The notes under the pieces are model-generated. The model was not told the DNA's origin. It worked only from the letters and a program-made list of their open reading frames with translations, and made no database searches. Below, piece after piece: positions 61,269-64,000 of a stretch of 64,000 nt of DNA; within the stretch, counting starts at the first letter, position 1, and every line of letters starts with the position of its first letter. The stretch covers positions 292,582,001 through 292,646,000 of the forward strand of contig NC_092341.1 of assembly GCF_046630445.1 (NCBI RefSeq). The letters run 5' to 3'. The position numbers and the translations under genes were made by a program. This stretch comes from Rutidosis leptorrhynchoides (taxonomy: Eukaryota; Streptophyta; Magnoliopsida; Asterales; Asteraceae).

Positions 61269-61339
<71 letters not shown>

Positions 61340-63963
61340 GATTAAATGTGTATGAATATGTTAAGTGACGATACTGACCTCGGAATAACTCATATGATTG
61401 AGTTGCGAAAACCGTATGAGTTTCTCCCTATAAGCAGCCGGATTAGGGTAAACCAAATGCTCCATTAGTCGAAGTATCAGCTTGTTTTTACTCTTAACAC
61501 CCTGGTTATAAGTAAATTATTAGTGTTTAAATTAAACATTAATATTAATGACATGGAAACACAAACCAATAAAATAAAAGGTGACAGCATGTTTGTAAAA
61601 ATCCGGATTAATCCTCGATTTTATTTTCCTTAAAATAAAATCAACGCTGGTCAGAGCTGGTCAACGGGTCAAATCAGTCAAAATTCGGATTTATTCGGTC
61701 AAACTCAGATTTATTAGAATATGGTCGGATGTAGTAGGTCAAAGTCAAAGTTGATTAACATCCGATTAATTCCCTATTAGGGATTTTTACAATCTTGGGT
61801 GACAACTGGGTCCCATTTACACATACAGACGAATTATTATAATATTACATTTTTAATTATATTTGAACTAAATATTTAAAACATATAAGATCTTGTCAAG
61901 AGGTGTTTAGCACCAAACCGACCCAACCAGATTTCACCCATACCAAATAGGCCGTTTTCAATCAGAACACAATAAAACCCGTTATCCAGCCTATCCTAGC
62001 CATCCATTTTACCACCAAAAAAGTTGTATATACCTGATGAGAAAGCACAATGTCAACAACCCTCAAAAGATCTTTCTTATATTGGAGTCGAAGACGTTCA
62101 ATTACATCAGCCTGAAAGGGTAAACAGTTTAGTGTTAAATAGTCCTATGAAAAAAAGTACTCTATAGACTATAGTAACAAAAAAAACCCACCTGAATGTT
62201 GTCACTAAATAACTCCTCAACTGATAAATACTCATTAAAAAGTGCATGAACAATCCCACGCGCATGACTCTCTCTGCCACCTTCATATGACTTAACCAGA
62301 CTCATTAACGGCTCAACCAGCCTTTCTTGGCCTCCTTTTTCCTTTTCGGAGCATGATCCGAGGTGGGCCTGCACAAACACATTACAAAGACATAATTTAC
62401 CGTTAAATTAAATTATATTTTTAAAAAATAATAAGAAAATCATTGACCGCAGACTAACCTCAAGAATGACCCGTAAAACTTTAGCAGGAAAGTCAATAAC
62501 TTGTTGGGTGTAGATTCCTTCGTACTCCTTGAATTTTGATTCCAACTAAATATATAAATAAATTACATCAGCTAAATACACTCCTTTTTTAAAAAAACTT
62601 GAAATAAAAATAAAGTATAATAAAAATTCAAAATTGCCTTGTTTTTTAGATCTTTAGGAAGTCGATTTGCTAGGACGGCAAAGCATTCTTGCCATTGAAG
62701 GAAAGGAAGCTCCGGACTATCTAGACAACGAAGCAAGTTTTGCACAACCTACAATCAAAGATTAAAATTGTTAAAACGAAATCGAAAAATTAAACATGTG
62801 CAAACTTTAAACGGGAAGAAGATTACTTCATCGATATTGTGATCATAGCCTGCAAGAATCATGCGAGCAGCACTCAAAGTTGCAGCACACTTTTGATGAA
62901 CTTTCTCTGACATGGCAGTTGGTGGGCCAAGAAGAGGAAAACTTCCTTGAAACGGCTCTGCTTTTCTGACGGCCGATGGATCATCGAGTTCAAGGCTTGC
63001 TATAAGCTCACCAGCCTGAAGTACATATTTGTTCAAATGATTGTTATTCTGTGGGTCCCATATACGATTAAAGAAAACAAAAATGCTATAACCGAACAGA
63101 CAAGTAGAACCAAGGTTGTAAAAGTTGCGAGTCAGGGACAATTTGGTCAGGACCTAGGAGGGATGAGTCTATCAAGTTGGGGACCAGACGGGCGTTGACC
63201 AAGGTTGACTTTTAGTAATTAATAAAGTTAAACATATATATGTATTGCACATAAATATATCAAACATAACACATAAATATATCAAACGTAACACATATGG
63301 CACAAAATCTGGTTTTAAAAACATATAAATTTTTCACCTAACTTTGACCGACTCAGACCCGACTCAGACCGACTTAGATAAGAAAAAAATGGCTAACCTG
63401 CATAGCTTGACCTTCAGAGAGCTTAAAGTGTATAACTCCAGAAGCGGGTGAAAGGAGCGGCATACACATCTTCATAACCTCCACCTCAGCATAAGGCGTA
63501 TCGGCGTCAACGTGACTATCGTCCGACACCAAGTATCTTAGAAGTTTGCACGGTGTTTCGGCCACCAACTTCGAAGGATCGTGATCATTCTAGAAACAAT
63601 TCATTCCAAATTTAGCATCAAAAGTATTAAGTAACATTAATAATAAAGATTAAGAAAAAGAAAGAAGTTTTTAGCACCTGAAGTAAGCAAGTTCGTCCAT
63701 CGATAAGGAGACGAGTACCAGCTGTTTCTTCCTCTGCGTATATAATATGACTATTCCCATCCAACTACAACATAAATTCAATATGTTTATATTTATTTAT
63801 ATATAATTTGAAAATAAAAATATAAAACATTATAGTGATTTTTAAGTTGATTAACTACCTGCATTAATAAACCACCGTCACGTAGTGTATGTATCTCAGC
63901 TTCAATCTCCGATTGATTCATCTTTAATCTGTAACTTCCTGGTCCCCTTTTTAGCATATCAAT
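55851..63963 (-). CDS. ACC1: Homomeric acetyl-CoA carboxylase, 3' part (16 exons; 5' end beyond window)
   Basis: This multifunctional, biotin-dependent enzyme makes malonyl-CoA from acetyl-CoA, bicarbonate and ATP; in dicots the homomeric form is mainly cytosolic and feeds fatty-acid elongation and flavonoids. Exons in transcript order: 63859-63963, 63678-63764, 63398-63589, 62827-63015, 62638-62748, 62459-62545, 62192-62368, 62034-62111, 61379-61501, 59868-60466, 59510-59747, 59060-59415, 58471-58684, 58203-58379, 55996-58116, 55851-55907. They total 4911 bases (1636 residues plus TAA at 55851-55853), keep frame across every junction and end LIEELRRVIE. Plant enzymes are about 2250 residues, so about 620, including the biotin carboxylase domain, lie off the right edge. 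All introns are GT-AG except 62546-62637 (GC donor). No stop or frameshift was found, so it looks functional. The paralogue (ACC1 versus ACC2) cannot be decided here. Confidence 0.95.
55996..58116 (-). other. ACCase carboxyltransferase domain exon
   Basis: A single 2121-bp exon holds almost the whole carboxyltransferase domain, which moves the carboxyl group from biotin to acetyl-CoA. Landmarks: GMVAWTMDLCTPEFPNGR, PLIYLAANSGARIG, SGETRWVIDTIVGKEDG, GSGAIAGAYSKAYKETFTLT, GRTVGIGAYLARLGMRCIQR, MATNGVVHLTVSDDLEGV, AQALMDFNREELPLFIMANW and GWARTVVTGRAKLGGIPVGI. GTACAGTT-rich intron sequence flanks it; the final 57-bp exon adds VDSETKSKLIEELRRVIE. Confidence 0.95.
58733..59005. mobile_element. 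MITE-like inverted-repeat element in an ACCase intron
   Basis: Within intron 58685-59059. The left end (GAGGTGTCCCTGTGGTTTAC, then CAAATTTCATG) is mirrored at the right end (ATGAAATTTGAGGTAAACCA, then CGGGGACGCCTC). Inner segments also pair (AACTCGTTTCGCGAG with CTCGCGAAACGAGT), so most of the 270 bp can fold back. No transposase. The target duplication is unclear. Confidence 0.75.
59760..59838. repeat. Short tandem duplication in an ACCase intron
   Basis: A block beginning AAGTCAACATAGTCAACGAA and continuing TTAGATATGT occurs twice, offset by about 42 bp, in intron 59748-59867. The spacer TTGACTATGATA is complementary to part of the block. Confidence 0.85.
60503..60567. repeat. (TA)n tract left of the fold-back element
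   Basis: About 65 bp of TA, directly abutting the element at 60568. Confidence 0.95.
60568..61271. mobile_element. 704-bp fold-back (MITE-like) element inside a (TA)n tract in an ACCase intron
   Basis: Its left end (GGCAGGATCAATGGGGAAGT then AACCAATCGGGGGGAAGC) is the reverse complement of its right end (GCTTCCCCCCGATTGGTTAT ... ACTTCCCTCTTGATCCTACC), the right arm having a 17-bp partial duplication. Pairing continues inward (AATATGAACATTTAG, then GGCGGGAAAACG, with CGTTTTCCCGCC, then AAATGTTCATATT). The centre has a hairpin of AGGGTTTGGTGTTTT and its complement, and degenerate CCCTAAA telomere-like repeats (60924-61025). Both sides are TA repeats, consistent with a TA target. No transposase. 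The ORF at 61112-61345 is a (TA)n artefact. Confidence 0.8.
61272..61336. repeat. (TA)n tract right of the fold-back element
   Basis: About 65 bp of TA, directly abutting the element's right end; about the same length as the left tract. Confidence 0.95.
61591..61794. mobile_element. Short terminal-inverted-repeat element in an ACCase intron
   Basis: In intron 61502-62033. Ends are GTTTGTAAAAATCCGGATTA and its approximate complement at 61765-61794 (TAGGGATTTTTACAATC). The middle is rich in GGTCAA/GTCAAA motifs. About 204 bp, noncoding. A related but incomplete copy may lie at 63108-63215. Confidence 0.65.
63398..63589 (-). other. ACCase biotinyl (BCCP) domain exon
   Basis: The exon encodes 64 residues including EVEVMKMCMPLLSPASG. 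The lysine of MKM (codon at 63470-63472) is the expected biotin attachment site. It carries the carboxyl group between the biotin carboxylase and carboxyltransferase centres. Confidence 0.95.
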
Positions 63964-64000
63964 CTACCAAGCGAAATACAAGATTTAGAAGAAAACAATT

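Noticed and set aside
61112..61345. ORF ending in an Ile-Tyr repeat
   Set aside because: It is the arm of a fold-back element running into a (TA)n tract.
63108..63215. Possible related inverted-repeat element in intron 63016-63397 (GTTGTAAAAGTTGCGAGTC ... GGTTGACTTTTAG)
   Set aside because: It resembles one end and the GGTCAA-rich middle of 61591-61794 but a matching second terminus is not visible.

Overview
The window is AT-rich plant nuclear DNA. It has intron-rich coding sequence for homomeric acetyl-CoA carboxylase (ACCase), tRNA-primed plant Ty3/gypsy and Ty1/copia elements, MITEs in introns and long AT/ATT microsatellites. The LTR styles (starts such as TGTGATGACCCG or TGTCACGACCCG, GC-rich palindromes near LTR TATA boxes) suggest a dicot, probably Asteraceae; that placement is an inference from family resemblance. 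No tRNA, rRNA or CRISPR was seen.

Layout. Positions 1-54950 are almost entirely retrotransposon, stacked like Russian dolls. (a) Outermost is the 3' end of a Ty1/copia element (54043-54950). (b) An older Tekay-like Ty3/gypsy element is inserted in it: internal tail 1-610, LTR 611-about 4294, and probably its detached LTR end at 53857-54042. (c) Element E has 3.5 kb LTRs (7505-8597 plus 41348-43780, and 50313-53856). Its internal region (43781-50312) lacks gag-pol but carries a degenerate pre-gag ORF and a poly(A)-binding-protein-like gene fragment split by a solo LTR (46145-49401). The tail of E's internal region is repeated upstream of its first LTR (4295-7504), so E is partly tandem. (d) A Tekay-type element (8598-41342, two 3250 bp LTRs, TSD CTACT) is inserted in E's first LTR; the second LTR keeps the empty site at 51403-51407. 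(e) An Athila-type element (15309-34944, TSD ACTTG) is inserted in the protease region of (d). (f) A deleted Tekay-type element (30190-32810, TSD CTGAT) is inserted in the 3' noncoding region of (e).

Positions 55851-63963 hold the 3' part of an ACCase gene on the minus strand: 16 exons giving 1636 codons plus stop, from the region before the biotinyl domain through the carboxyltransferase domain. The start and biotin carboxylase exons lie beyond the right edge. Every checked splice junction keeps frame; one intron uses a GC donor. Three introns carry inverted-repeat (MITE-like) insertions.

Points of most interest: a paired-palindrome plus TATA promoter layout shared by two unrelated LTR families; a diverged copy of that promoter inside the Athila element just upstream of a spliced env-like ORF; a nearly full-length F-box-like gene captured between leader and gag of the Tekay element; a second internal copy of the polypurine tract; and a 704 bp fold-back element inside a (TA)n tract in an ACCase intron.
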